Counted from the stretch's first letter, positions 26,127-35,393 are shown. The stretch is 64,000 bases of DNA from Streptomyces ferrugineus (GCF_015160855.1 NZ_CP063373.1:310001-374000); one strand, 5' to 3'. The notes: generated by a model from the sequence alone, not told the origin. Numbers and translations: made by a program.

Positions 26127-27224
26127 TCAGGCTTCGACGAGTTCGATGAGTTCGGCCAGCAGGCCGAAGGTCAGCGCGTCCACCGGGCGGGGCGAGTCGT
26201 CGGCCTCCTCGCTGAAGGTGTTGACCATCATGACCACCGCCGTCCTGCTCCGCCTTTCGAACGCCGCGCAGGTGCTGAATCCGCCGGTGCCGCCGTTGTG
26301 CCAGGTCATGGTCCGGCCACCGGGCAGCGTGCTGATGTGCCAGCCCAGCCCGATCCGCAGGTCCTGGTCCGCGGTGAAGTGAGGGCGCTGGGTCAGCTCG
26401 ATCGCGTCCCGCAACGGTGAGCGCTCCGGACGCAGTTGCGCGTCGAGGTAGCGGATCATGTCGTCGGCGGTGCTGAACATGGAGGTGCCCGCGCCGCTGA
26501 GCACTCGATCGTGCCAGTCGGGAACGGGCTCGCCCTCCAGATGCCCGACGGCCTTGCGGGAGGCCATGTCCGGCCTCAGCGTCGTCGTGGTGTCGGTCAG
26601 GCGCAGCGGCACGGCCACCTTTCGCCGCAGCATCGCGTCCACGTCGTCGAAGGCCAGCGCCTGGCCGAGCAGCCCGTATCCGAGGTTCGAGTACTGGTAG
26701 GTGCTGCCCGGCTCGGTGCTCAGGGCCGTCTCGGCGAGACCGGCGGCCACGTCGTCCAACCTGTAGTGCGCGTACGGGTCGTAGGGATCCGCGTGCGCCA
26801 GGAGGTTCGGAGGCAGCGAGGGCAGACCGGAGGTGTGCGTCGCCAGGTCGGCCAGGGTGATCCGCCGGGGGCCTTTGCGCGGGACGGGGAACGCGGGCGG
26901 CAGGACGAGCGGCGAGTCGAGGCGGACCCTGCCCGAGCACACCGCGCGCGCGAGCGCCGTGGCGGTGAGGGTCTTGGTGATCGAGCCGAGCTGGAACACC
27001 GTCCTGCCGCCGGGCGCGGGGCCCTTCTTGGACGCGCCCGCCACATGTCGCTGTGTGCCCCGGATGACTCCGCACACCACGCTCGGGCTGCCGGCGGCCA
27101 GCGCACGGTCCAGACAACGCCGCACCCGCGCGCCCAGCTCGCCCTCGGCCGCGGTGGCGACCCGCGGCATCAACGACACACCCGCTCCGGCCGCCGCCGC
27201 GCCCAGGAACTTCCGTCGGTTCAT
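26127..27224 (-). CDS. Tat/Sec-exported serine hydrolase (class C beta-lactamase family)
   Basis: A 365-residue penicillin-binding/beta-lactamase-like hydrolase. An N-terminal NRRKFLGAAAAGAGVS signal has a Tat-like RR. Active-site motifs are SITK (Ser-X-X-Lys, in GSITKT), YSN (Y-x-N) and HNGG (in the KTG position). The start at 27224 has GGGGGAAG ahead. The substrate is unknown: a D-Ala-D-Ala peptidase, esterase or beta-lactamase are all possible. A palindrome lies upstream. Confidence 0.88.
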   Translation of the reverse strand: MNRRKFLGAAAAGAGVSLMPRVATAAEGELGARVRRCLDRALAAGSPSVVCGVIRGTQRHVAGASKKGPAPGGRTVFQLGSITKTLTATALARAVCSGRVRLDSPLVLPPAFPVPRKGPRRITLADLATHTSGLPSLPPNLLAHADPYDPYAHYRLDDVAAGLAETALSTEPGSTYQYSNLGYGLLGQALAFDDVDAMLRRKVAVPLRLTDTTTTLRPDMASRKAVGHLEGEPVPDWHDRVLSGAGTSMFSTADDMIRYLDAQLRPERSPLRDAIELTQRPHFTADQDLRIGLGWHISTLPGGRTMTWHNGGTGGFSTCAAFERRSRTAVVMMVNTFSEEADDSPRPVDALTFGLLAELIELVEA

Positions 27225-27270
27225 GTGCTTCCCCCTGCTGTCGTGTTCGGTGCTGACCACTATGGAGAAG

Positions 27271-27287
27271 TTACGTTATTACGTAAT
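27271..27287. promoter_or_regulatory. TTACGT direct repeat with ATTACGTAAT palindrome
   Basis: TTACGT occurs at 27271 and 27279, and ATTACGTAAT (27278-27287) is a perfect palindrome. It is strikingly AT-rich for this genome and lies about 50 bases upstream of the serine hydrolase start. It looks like a regulator site for the hydrolase. Confidence 0.45.
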
Positions 27288-27435
27288 GACGGATCAAGTG
27301 GTTTTCGCGGCGAGGCTGCGTTCGGCCACCCCACGCTCTTCGGGCCTCTCGGCACTCACAGCCATCGCACAGCGCTGCCCCAACCCGCTGATGGGTGGCG
27401 CCCCTGATTTCCTGCTCATGACAGGGCGTACGACG

Positions 27436-28296
27436 ATGAGCAGTCGCGAGGACGAGACGCTGGCGCGGGCCGCCGTGACCGCGCTGACCGGGCAGCTCGC
27501 CCTGGCTCCCAAGCCGGGCCTGCCCGACCCGCGCGACCTCGGCGCCCGCGTCACCCGCCGGGACCACCGCATGCTGCGCTGGTCGGCCAAGGCGCTCGCG
27601 CCCGGCCTCGCGGCGATGGCCGCCGCCGCCCGGCGCACCGGCGAGCCGACCCCCGCACTGCGCACCGGCGAGCCGACCCCCGCACTGCGCACCGAACTCG
27701 GCGCGATCGGCAGATGCACCGAACACTCGGTGGGCCTCGCGGGCGGCGGCCACCGGGGCGCCCTCTGGGCCCTCGGCCTGCTGGTCGCCGCGGCCGCGCT
27801 CGACCCCCGGGCTGACGCGCGTGACATCGCCGCGACCGCCAAGCGCATCGCCGCGCACACCGACAGACGCGCCCCGCGCAGGCCCTCCAGGGGCTCCTCG
27901 GTGTCCGCGAAGTACGGCGCGGCCGGGGCGCGGGGCGAGGCGAGGACCGGGTTCCCGCACGTACGGGGGGCGTTGGACGCCCTCACCACGTCCCGTGCGG
28001 CCGGCGCCACCGAGGAACAGACCCGTCTGGACGCCCTGCTCACCGTGATCTCCACCCTCCAGGACACCGAACTCCTCTACACCGCGGGCCCGATCGGCCT
28101 ACGGCACGTCCAGGCGGGCGCCCGCACGGTCCTGGAGGCGGGCGGCACGGCCACCGAGGCGGGCGCCCGGGCCCTGGCCGCCCTCGACGCCGACCTGCAC
28201 GCGCGCGCGTGGAGCCCGCGGGGGAGTGCGGGCCTGCTCGCGGGGGCGCTGTTCCTGGACGCACTGCCCGTCACGGCACGAGCTCGGGCCGCCTGA
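27436..28296 (+). CDS. CitG/MdcB-family (triphosphoribosyl-dephospho-CoA synthase-like) protein
   Basis: A 286-residue protein with CitG signatures: KPGLPDPRDLG for the usual KPGLVD...GAH region, and GGGHRGALWALGLL for the GxNTHKGxxFxLG region. CitG makes the prosthetic-group precursor of citrate or malonate lyases. No lyase gene is nearby, and the motifs deviate, so the role is uncertain. A 27-base exact tandem duplication adds a second RTGEPTPAL. The ATG at 27436 is chosen over 27418 because AGGG precedes it. Its 3' end overlaps the MFS gene by 26 bases. Confidence 0.7.
   Translation: MSSREDETLARAAVTALTGQLALAPKPGLPDPRDLGARVTRRDHRMLRWSAKALAPGLAAMAAAARRTGEPTPALRTGEPTPALRTELGAIGRCTEHSVGLAGGGHRGALWALGLLVAAAALDPRADARDIAATAKRIAAHTDRRAPRRPSRGSSVSAKYGAAGARGEARTGFPHVRGALDALTTSRAAGATEEQTRLDALLTVISTLQDTELLYTAGPIGLRHVQAGARTVLEAGGTATEAGARALAALDADLHARAWSPRGSAGLLAGALFLDALPVTARARAA
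27634..27687. repeat. 27-bp exact tandem duplication inside the CitG-like gene
   Basis: Two identical 27-base units (27634-27660 and 27661-27687) starting CGCACCGGCGAG encode RTGEPTPAL twice. The third copy begins but diverges. Length 27 keeps the frame. Confidence 0.9.
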
Positions 28297-29512
28297 TCCG
28301 GTCCTCCGCCCGGCGACCGGCGGCCAGACGCGCCGCCGGTCCCATCGCGTACGACGCGGCCAGCATGGCCCCGCCCAGCAGCAGCCAGCCCGGCGTCCCC
28401 CACTCCACCAGCAGGGTCGTCAGCAGGAGCGGGCCGAGGGTGCGGGCGACGGTGACGCCGGTCCCGAACAGGCCCTGGTACTCGCCCACGCGGCCCTCCG
28501 GAGCCAGATCGAACGACAGCTGCCAGGAACCCGCCGACTGGTCCATCTCGGCGACCACTTGAAGCACCGCGCCCACCACCAGGACCCCGACGGCCACCCA
28601 CAGGGAGGCGCCCGCCGACAGCGCGAACACCACGCACGCGGCCAGCATCACCCACCCCGCGCGCCGCACCGCGCGCGTGGCGGTGGCGAGCCCCGTGACG
28701 CCGCGCGCCGCCCTGACCTGGAACAGCATCACCGCACCGGTGTTGAGCACGAAGAGCGCCGAGACCAGCCAGGCCGGTGCCTCGGTCCGGCGGGTGATCC
28801 ACAGCGGCAGGACGAGGCTGAGCAGCGGCAGCCGGAGCAGCAGCACGGTGTTGAGCAGCGCGACGAGAGCGTACGGCCGGTCGCGCAGGACGCCCAGGCC
28901 GCCACGGTTTCGCACCATGGGCGCCGGGAGCCCCGGCCGCACGGACGGCAGCCGCAGCAACAGCCCCGCGCACACCACGAAGCTCACCGCGTCCAGCGCG
29001 AACACCCCGAGATACGCCGCCCGCGTCCCGGCGTGCAGCGCCAGCCCGCCCAGCCCCGCGCCCACCGCCAGACCGGCGTTGAGCGTCGACTGCAGATGAG
29101 CCAGCAGCCCGGTGCGCTCCCCGGCCGGCACCAGCCCCGCCAGCAGCGCCTGCCGGGCCGCCGCGAGCCCGGACTGCGCGGCGGCGTACGCGCACGCGGC
29201 CAGCACGAACGGCCAGAAGCCGCGCACGACCGTGAAGGACGCCACCGCGAGCCCCGTCGCGAGGGCCAGCAGCACCGCCGTACCGCGCGGGCCCCGCCGG
29301 TCGGCGAGCCGTCCCAGCGGCACCCCGACCAGCGAGCCCACCGCCCAGCCGACGGTCAGCCCGAGCCCCACGCGCGCGGGGGCGAGACCGACGACCTGGG
29401 TGAAGTAGAGGGCCGACGTCGTGTAGTAGGCGCCGTCGCCGACCGAGTTGCTCAACTGGGCGTAGGCCAGGAGGCGCGGTGGACCGGCGGGCGGGACGAG
29501 CGTGTTCGTCAT
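28271..29512 (-). CDS. Major facilitator superfamily exporter
   Basis: A 413-residue MFS protein with about 12 hydrophobic segments and a loop 2-3 GRLADRRGPRG motif typical of drug-efflux MFS carriers. The ATG at 29512 has no Shine-Dalgarno sequence and sits seven bases after a -10-like TAGTGT, so a leaderless transcript is likely. It is followed by the convergent CitG-like gene and preceded by a MocR regulator on the same strand. The substrate is unknown. Confidence 0.87.
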   Translation of the reverse strand: MTNTLVPPAGPPRLLAYAQLSNSVGDGAYYTTSALYFTQVVGLAPARVGLGLTVGWAVGSLVGVPLGRLADRRGPRGTAVLLALATGLAVASFTVVRGFWPFVLAACAYAAAQSGLAAARQALLAGLVPAGERTGLLAHLQSTLNAGLAVGAGLGGLALHAGTRAAYLGVFALDAVSFVVCAGLLLRLPSVRPGLPAPMVRNRGGLGVLRDRPYALVALLNTVLLLRLPLLSLVLPLWITRRTEAPAWLVSALFVLNTGAVMLFQVRAARGVTGLATATRAVRRAGWVMLAACVVFALSAGASLWVAVGVLVVGAVLQVVAEMDQSAGSWQLSFDLAPEGRVGEYQGLFGTGVTVARTLGPLLLTTLLVEWGTPGWLLLGGAMLAASYAMGPAARLAAGRRAEDRIRRPELVP

Positions 29513-29519
29513 GACTACG

Positions 29520-29580
29520 ACACTAGGAACGAGGTGGGTCTCTCGGCAGGACCAATCAACGGCCGTTTCAGTGGCCCAAT
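29520..29580 (-). promoter_or_regulatory. MFS promoter with MocR-type direct-repeat operator
   Basis: On the minus strand, ATTGGGCC and ATTGGTCC lie 24 bases apart (plus-strand 29573-29580 and 29549-29556), followed by a -35-like TGCCGA, 17 bases, and -10 TAGTGT (29525-29520). MocR/PdxR regulators bind such direct repeats beside the -35, and the regulator gene ends 35 bases away. Confidence 0.55.
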
Positions 29581-29614
29581 CCGAAGGTGCCGGGCGCCTG
29601 TACGCGCCTGCCTC

Positions 29615-30961
29615 TCAGCCGTCCTCCAACACCTTCCCCAGCACCTCCAACGCCTCCGGATACACCTGCTCCCGGGGCGTCCCGTATCCCACGACGAGCC
29701 CCTGCGGCCGCCCCACGCCGCCACCCGGCCCATGCCAGTGCTCCCCCAGCCGCCCCACCGCGAGCCCTTCCGCCGCCGCCCGCGCCAGCACCCGCGCCTC
29801 GTCGTCGACCGCCACCAGCGCGTGCAGCCCGGCCGCGATCCCGCGCACCTGCCGACGCGCCCCCAGCCGGTCCACAAGCCGGTCCCGGCGCCTGCGGTAC
29901 CGCAGCCGGCAGGCCCGCACATGGCGGTCGTACGCATGGCTGTCGATCAGCTCGGCGAGCGCCAACTGGCCGATGGACTCGGTGTGATGGTCACTGTGCA
30001 GCTTGGCATCGGCCACGGCGTCGACGAGCTGCGGCGGCAGCACCATCCACCCGAGCCGCAGCGCGGGCCCCAAGGTCTTCGAGGCCGTCCCCAGATACAC
30101 CACCCGCCCCGGCGCCATCCCCTGCAACGCGCCCACGGGCTGCCGGTCGTAGCGGAACTCCCCGTCGTAGTCGTCCTCGACGATCAGCCCGCCACGCGCG
30201 CGTGCCCAGTCGGTGAGCGCCCGCCGCCGCTCGGGGTGCAGCGTCACACCGGTCGGATACTGGTGCGCCGACGTGACGACCACGGCCGCGCAGTCCCCCA
30301 ACTCCTGCGCACAGGCCCCCCGTTCGTCCACCCGCACGGGCACGACGAGGCCCCCGTTGCGCCGCACCACCTCCCGATGGAACGGCAGCCCCGGATCCTC
30401 CATGGCGATGACGCCGCCCTCCAGCACGCGCGTGAGGAGCGCCAGCCCCTGCACATACCCGGAAGTGATCACGATCCGCTCCGGCGGCGCGATCACCCCA
30501 CGCGCCCGCCCCAGGTACCCCGACAGCGCGGTCCGCAGCTCGGCACGACCACGCGGATCGCCGTAGTCGTACGCCAGTGAGGGCGCCGTGGCGATGGCCC
30601 GCCGCAACGCCCGCAACCAGGCGGCCGCCGGAAACGCCCCCACGTCCGGACTCCCCGGCCGCAGATCGAAACGCGGCGCACGCGCGCGCGTGGCGGCCTC
30701 CGGCGGTTCGGCGGCGAGGGCGGGCAGCGAGGCGACCTGGGTGCCTGAGCCCTGTCGCGCGGTCAGGTAACCCTCGGCGACGAGTTGGTCGTAAGCGGCC
30801 TTCACGGTGTTCCGCGAGATCCCGAGCTCGGAGGCGAGCCGTCGGGTGGCGGGCAACGGTTCCCCGGGAGCGAGCCGCCCGTCCCGCACGGCATCACGCA
30901 GAGCCCTCTCCAACCCTGCACGGCGCCCGTCAGCGGCGGTCAGTTCCAGATGCAGGTCCAC
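29615..30961 (-). CDS. MocR/PdxR-type regulator (GntR helix-turn-helix plus aminotransferase fold)
   Basis: A 448-residue regulator. The N-terminal GntR winged helix (about 14-75; ASELGISRNTVKAAYDQLV) is joined to a fold-type I aminotransferase domain with the PLP lysine in GTASKTLGPALRLGW. Such proteins sense PLP or amino compounds. It lies upstream of an MFS gene whose promoter carries paired ATTGG(G/T)CC repeats, so it probably controls that exporter. Confidence 0.9.
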   Translation of the reverse strand: MDLHLELTAADGRRAGLERALRDAVRDGRLAPGEPLPATRRLASELGISRNTVKAAYDQLVAEGYLTARQGSGTQVASLPALAAEPPEAATRARAPRFDLRPGSPDVGAFPAAAWLRALRRAIATAPSLAYDYGDPRGRAELRTALSGYLGRARGVIAPPERIVITSGYVQGLALLTRVLEGGVIAMEDPGLPFHREVVRRNGGLVVPVRVDERGACAQELGDCAAVVVTSAHQYPTGVTLHPERRRALTDWARARGGLIVEDDYDGEFRYDRQPVGALQGMAPGRVVYLGTASKTLGPALRLGWMVLPPQLVDAVADAKLHSDHHTESIGQLALAELIDSHAYDRHVRACRLRYRRRRDRLVDRLGARRQVRGIAAGLHALVAVDDEARVLARAAAEGLAVGRLGEHWHGPGGGVGRPQGLVVGYGTPREQVYPEALEVLGKVLEDG

Positions 30962-30971
30962 ACAAACCCCC

Positions 30972-31040
30972 TCAGGGGCGCGGGGCTGTTAACGATATGC
31001 GGCTCCGCCGCGTGGGCGCGACAAGCCCCCACGACCCGCA
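30972..31040. repeat. REP-like intergenic repeat of Streptomyces type
   Basis: CAGGGGCGCGGGGCTGTTAAC through CGTGGGCGCGACAAGCCCCCACG contains nested hairpins (for example CGTGGG 31011-31016 with CCCACG 31028-31033). I recognise this general sequence (GGGGCGCGGGG...CAGCCCCCACG) as a common Streptomyces intergenic motif. It separates pepP from the MocR gene. Confidence 0.6.
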
Positions 31041-31091
31041 GACCGCAACGATGGCCGGGCACCCCTCCGGCACCCGGCCATCAATCTCACA

Positions 31092-32552
31092 TCAGCCCTT
31101 CAGAGAGGCCATCCACGACTCGACCTCGTCCGACCGCCGGGGCAGCCCCGCGCTGAGGTTCCGGTTCCCGTCCTCCGTCACCAGGATGTCGTCCTCGATC
31201 CGCACCCCGATCCCCCGGTACTCCTCCGGCACCGTCAGATCGTCGGCCTGGAAGTACAGCCCCGGCTCGACGGTCAGCACCATGCCCGCCTCCAGAGTGC
31301 CGTCGACATACGACTCCACGCGCGCGGCGGCGCAGTCATGGACGTCCATGCCGAGCATGTGCCCGGTGCCGTGCAGCGTCCAGCGCCGCTGGAGACCGAG
31401 CTCCAGCACCCGCTCCACCGGTCCCTCGACCAGCCCCCACTCGACCAGCTTCTCGGCGAGCACGCGCTGCGAGGCGTCATGGAAGTTCCGGTACTTCGCG
31501 CCCGGCTGCACGGCCGCGATACCGGCCTCCTGGGCCTCGTACACGGCGTCGTAGATCTTCTTCTGGATCTCGCTGTAGCGGCCGTTGATCGGCAGCGTGC
31601 GCGTGACGTCGGCGGTGTAGTACGTGTGCGTCTCGACGCCCGCGTCGAGCAGCAGCAGGTCACCCGAGTGCACGGGCCCGTCGTTGCGCACCCAGTGCAG
31701 CGTGCAGGCGTGCGGGCCGGCGGCGCAGATGGAGCCGTAGCCGACGTCGTTGCCCTCGACGCGCGCGCGGAGGAAGAAGGTGCCCTCGATGTAGCGCTCG
31801 CTCGTCGCCTCGGCCTTGTCGAGGACCTTCACCACGTCCTCGAAGCCGCGAACCGTGGAGTCGACGGCCTTCTGCAGCTCGCCGATCTCGAAGTCGTCCT
31901 TGACCAGCCGCGCCTCGGACAGGAAGACCCGCAGCTCCTCGTCCCGCTCGGCGGTGACCTTGTCGGTCAGCGCGGCCTCGATGCCGGCGTCGTAGCCACG
32001 GACGACGCGTACGGGACCCGTCGCCTCACGCAGCTTGTCGGCCAGCTCGCGCACGTCGGAGGCGGGGATGCCGTACAGCTTCGCCGCCTCGGTGAGGGAG
32101 TGCCGGCGGCCGACCCACAGCTCGCCCTGGCCGGAGAGCCAGAACTCGCCGTTCTCGCGGTCGGAGCGGGGCAGCAGGTAGATCGTCGCCTCGTGGCCGT
32201 CCGCGACGGGCTCCAGGACGAGTACGCCGTCCTCGGTCTGGTTGCCCGAGAGGTACGCGTACTCGACCGACGCGCGGAAGGGGTACTCCGTGTCGTTCGA
32301 GCGGGTCTTCAGGTTGCCCGCCGGGATCACCAGGCGCTCGCCCGGGAACCGCGCCGACAGCGCGGCGCGCCGCGCCGCGGTCTCCGCGGCCTGCGGGATC
32401 GGCCGCAGATCGTGCAGCTCGGTGTCGGCCCAGCCGGACTTCATGTTCTCGGCGAGCTCGTCGGACACGCCCGGGTACAGGCCGTTCTTGCGCTGCTTGA
32501 TGGGCTCCTCGGACTCGGTCTCCAAGGTCTCCGGGGTGAGCTCGTCGGCCAC
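31092..32552 (-). CDS. pepP: Xaa-Pro aminopeptidase (aminopeptidase P)
   Basis: A 486-residue M24B metallopeptidase removing an N-terminal residue from Xaa-Pro peptides. Dinuclear metal ligands are visible in LLLLDAGVETHTYYTADVTRT (Asp, Asp), HGTGHMLGMDVHD (His), VEPGLYF (Glu) and GVRIEDDILVT (Glu). GAGGAGG abuts the ATG at 32558, whereas the GTG at 32552 has six-base spacing, so that start is preferred. An N-terminal AMP_N domain occupies about 40-190. Confidence 0.93.
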   Translation of the reverse strand: MADELTPETLETESEEPIKQRKNGLYPGVSDELAENMKSGWADTELHDLRPIPQAAETAARRAALSARFPGERLVIPAGNLKTRSNDTEYPFRASVEYAYLSGNQTEDGVLVLEPVADGHEATIYLLPRSDRENGEFWLSGQGELWVGRRHSLTEAAKLYGIPASDVRELADKLREATGPVRVVRGYDAGIEAALTDKVTAERDEELRVFLSEARLVKDDFEIGELQKAVDSTVRGFEDVVKVLDKAEATSERYIEGTFFLRARVEGNDVGYGSICAAGPHACTLHWVRNDGPVHSGDLLLLDAGVETHTYYTADVTRTLPINGRYSEIQKKIYDAVYEAQEAGIAAVQPGAKYRNFHDASQRVLAEKLVEWGLVEGPVERVLELGLQRRWTLHGTGHMLGMDVHDCAAARVESYVDGTLEAGMVLTVEPGLYFQADDLTVPEEYRGIGVRIEDDILVTEDGNRNLSAGLPRRSDEVESWMASLKG

Positions 32553-32723
32553 GGTCATCCTCCTCGATACGGCATTCGACCCCGTCCATCGTACGGTCGC
32601 GCACGCGAGGACCCGGCGGAGTGGAACGAGCCGCCCGCCGCTGCTATGGCGCAGGCCACGCGCCTGTTATGGGCGGGTGACCGAGGGCCACGAACCGCTG
32701 CTCGAAGCAGGTACTCGAAGCAG

Positions 32724-34229
32724 CTACTCGAAGCGCGCCGCCAGCAGGACGACGTCCTCGTCGCCGTCCGACCGGTCCACCCCGTCCGGCAGCACGGTGC
32801 GCAGCACGTGGTCGACGACGGCGTCCGGGTCGTGCCGGATCGACCTCGGCACCCCGGCGGCCGCCGCGTGCAGCCGGGCGAAGGCGCGGTCGGTGGCGTC
32901 GCCGGTGCGGTGCAGCAGCCCGTCGGTGTACAGCAGAACCGTCTCTCCGGCTTCGGCGGTCAGCTCCACGCTCGGCGCCTCCCAGCAGGCCAGCATGCCC
33001 AGCGGGGCGGAGACGGAGGTCTCCACGAACTCCGTGCGCCGCTCGCCGATCAGCAGCGGCGGGGCGTGTCCGGCGCCGGCGAGCGTGATCTTGCGCAGGG
33101 CGGGCTCGCAGTAGGCGAACAGAGCGGTGGCGGAGCGGGCGGGCTCGGTCAGTCTGAGCAGCAGTTCCAGGTCGGACAGGACCGCGACCGGGTCCTCGCC
33201 CTCCATCACGGCGTACGCCCGCAGGCTGGCCCTGAGCCGTCCCATCGCGGCGACCGCGCTGGGCCCCGACCCGGTCACCGAGCCGACCGCGAGGCCGAGC
33301 GCGGCGTCCGGCAGCGGCAGCGCGTCGTACCAGTCGCCGCCCCCGCGCGGGCTGGTGCGGTGCCGGGCCGCGAGCTGGACGCCGACCACCCGGGGCAGCC
33401 GGGAGGGAAGCAGTTCCTCGGTCATCGTCCGCATGCACGCGCGCGTGCGCTCGACTTCGAGCAGCCGGGCCAGGTGCTCGGTGGCGTAGCGGGTGTACAG
33501 GCCGATGAGGTGACGCCGGCCCTCGGCCGGTTCGGCGGGCTCGTCGTACAGCCACACGGCGGCGCCGAGGCGGCCGGCGGCCTCGGTGGCCAGGGGGAGG
33601 GCGTAGCTGGCGGCGTAGCCGAGGCGGGCGGCGACCTCGCGGTGGCGGGGGTCGAGTCCGTCCTCGGAGAGCAGATCGGGCTGGGCGATCTCGCCGTCGC
33701 CGCCGGGCAGTCCGTCGAGGATCCGCCCGTACGACATCGCGCTGCGCGGCACGGTCTCGATGTGCCCGAGGTCCGCGCGGGCGAGGCCGAGGCCGATGGT
33801 GGTGTCCGGGCCCAGTCCGTCCGCGGGTTCCAGTACGACGAGTCCGCGCCGGGCGCCGACGAGGGCGGATCCGGCGCGCAGCAACTCCTCCAGGGCCTCG
33901 GCGAGCGCACTCGTGCGGGCCAGCCGTTCGGTGAGTTCGTGGAGGGTCGTGAGGTCCGAGACCCAGCCGGCCAGGCGGTCCTGGAGGAGGGCGCCGGGTG
34001 CGTTGGGAGGGGCCACCGCCGGGGTGCCCGAGGGCGCGGGCGCGACAGTGTGTGCGGGTGAGGGAACCGTTGAATCGATTCCGGCCACTTTCGGAGGGTG
34101 AGGGGCGTTCATGGCGTCCGGCTTTCCGACCGGTGCGTATTGCTCAAAAGCATCGCAAACCCCCATGTCATTCTGCGCCGCTAGCAGTGTCTCCACATGT
34201 ACACGCACTCGTGAGGGGATGTCCAGCAT
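32724..34229 (-). CDS. GAF-containing PP2C (SpoIIE/RsbU-type) serine phosphatase
   Basis: A 501-residue phosphatase of the RsbU type. Residues about 90-280 look like a GAF domain; about 290-500 form the PP2C SpoIIE domain with metal-binding RGGGDWYDAL and SDGLLHR-like LYTDGLLHRTGD, plus final DGDEDVVLLA. RsbU-type phosphatases dephosphorylate anti-anti-sigma factors and so release sigma factors. The start at MLDIPSRVRVHVET (34229) follows GGCAGGACA. Two stand-alone HATPase proteins in the window are possible counter-players. Confidence 0.88.
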   Translation of the reverse strand: MLDIPSRVRVHVETLLAAQNDMGVCDAFEQYAPVGKPDAMNAPHPPKVAGIDSTVPSPAHTVAPAPSGTPAVAPPNAPGALLQDRLAGWVSDLTTLHELTERLARTSALAEALEELLRAGSALVGARRGLVVLEPADGLGPDTTIGLGLARADLGHIETVPRSAMSYGRILDGLPGGDGEIAQPDLLSEDGLDPRHREVAARLGYAASYALPLATEAAGRLGAAVWLYDEPAEPAEGRRHLIGLYTRYATEHLARLLEVERTRACMRTMTEELLPSRLPRVVGVQLAARHRTSPRGGGDWYDALPLPDAALGLAVGSVTGSGPSAVAAMGRLRASLRAYAVMEGEDPVAVLSDLELLLRLTEPARSATALFAYCEPALRKITLAGAGHAPPLLIGERRTEFVETSVSAPLGMLACWEAPSVELTAEAGETVLLYTDGLLHRTGDATDRAFARLHAAAAGVPRSIRHDPDAVVDHVLRTVLPDGVDRSDGDEDVVLLAARFE

Positions 34230-34733
34230 TGTCCTGCCGGGATTCCTGGTGTCCGTGGGTAACCGGAGTACTCGGCGTAGACCTCTTGCGCAAAGGCAAA
34301 GTTGGCTTAAAACTGCCTCAGGGAACGGGGTATTGCGGTCGACTGGTTTCGCTCCACGGAGCGTCACAGCGGTCGTGATGGGTACGTACTCGGTGAAGGC
34401 CAGGGGTGGTTGACAGCCACCCGGAACCTGGTGCCGGACCCGGGCGTCTTAGCCACCGACGATCGTGCCCCATCCTCCCGTGGCGGAGGCGAAGAGAAAT
34501 ACGCGCGACGGCAAAACGCCAGACTTCGCCACCCCACGCCACGCCCATGCTTTTGATAGACGCAGTATGGACGAGGCCGCCACGGAAGCAGCCAAACGCT
34601 CGACCCATAGGGGTTCCCCTTGCTCAGGGCAGGGGTGTGATGCGCCAACAGGTACGCACAGTGAAGTGATCGACACATGGTGTGATGTGGTCCACGGTGT
34701 TGCCAGCGGTGCAACGGAAAGGAACGAGCGCTC
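34230..34733. other. Intergenic region without a supported gene
   Basis: The 504-base gap separates two divergent genes, the PP2C phosphatase and the primase-polymerase-like gene. Its right end carries a Shine-Dalgarno AAAGGAACG for the plus-strand gene. I see no RNA gene or array, and the short frames here lack the codon bias of the neighbours. Confidence 0.55.
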
Positions 34734-35393
34734 ATGCGCGAGATCCTCGGAAGGCGACGCAGGCTCCTGCGCGGTGACGGGAGGCCTGAGCTGATCAGCG
34801 CGGCCCTGACCTTCGCGACGGAATGGCAGTGGCCCGTACTCCCGGGAGCGACGACGCATCCGCAGGGGCACTCCCGCTGCGGCTGCCCCGACCCGGAGTG
34901 CACGGTTCCAGGTGCCCACCCCTTCGATCCCGGGCTCCTCGCGGCCACCACCGACGAGCGCATGGTGCGCTGGTGGTGGGGCAACCGGCCCGCGGCGCCG
35001 ATCATCCTCGCCACCGGCGGCAAGGCGCCCTGCGCGGTCAGCCTCCCCGCCCTGCCGGCCGCTCACGCACTGACCGCCCTCGACCGCATGGGCATGCGCC
35101 TCGGCCCGGTCGTCGCCTCGCCCGCCCGCTGGGCGATCCTGGTCAAGCCGTACTCCATGGAACAGCTGGGCGAACTGCTCTACGCCAAGGACTTCGTCCC
35201 CGGCTCCCTGCGCTTCCACGGCGAGGGCGGCTATCTCGCCCTGCCCCCGTCCGAGACGGGTCAGGGCCCGATCAGCTGGCAGCGTGCCCCGCTGCCCGGC
35301 TCGGCCTCCCCGTGGGTGCCGGATGTGGAGGCAGTGGTCGACGCGGTGGTCGAGGCCCTCACTCGTACGGGTGTGAGCGCCCCCGAGTTGTAG
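34734..35393 (+). CDS. Primase-polymerase (AEP) family protein, active site apparently lost
   Basis: A 219-residue bifunctional DNA primase/polymerase-fold protein. It carries the family N-terminus (AALTFATEWQWPVLPGA) and the Cys-rich CGCPDPECTVPGAHPFDP. The gene at 57222 keeps the DLDTK-type acid pair and the SGGRH motif, but here these read AVSLPA and are absent. It is thus probably non-catalytic and may be regulatory. It stands alone downstream of a 500-base gap. Confidence 0.78.
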   Translation: MREILGRRRRLLRGDGRPELISAALTFATEWQWPVLPGATTHPQGHSRCGCPDPECTVPGAHPFDPGLLAATTDERMVRWWWGNRPAAPIILATGGKAPCAVSLPALPAAHALTALDRMGMRLGPVVASPARWAILVKPYSMEQLGELLYAKDFVPGSLRFHGEGGYLALPPSETGQGPISWQRAPLPGSASPWVPDVEAVVDAVVEALTRTGVSAPEL

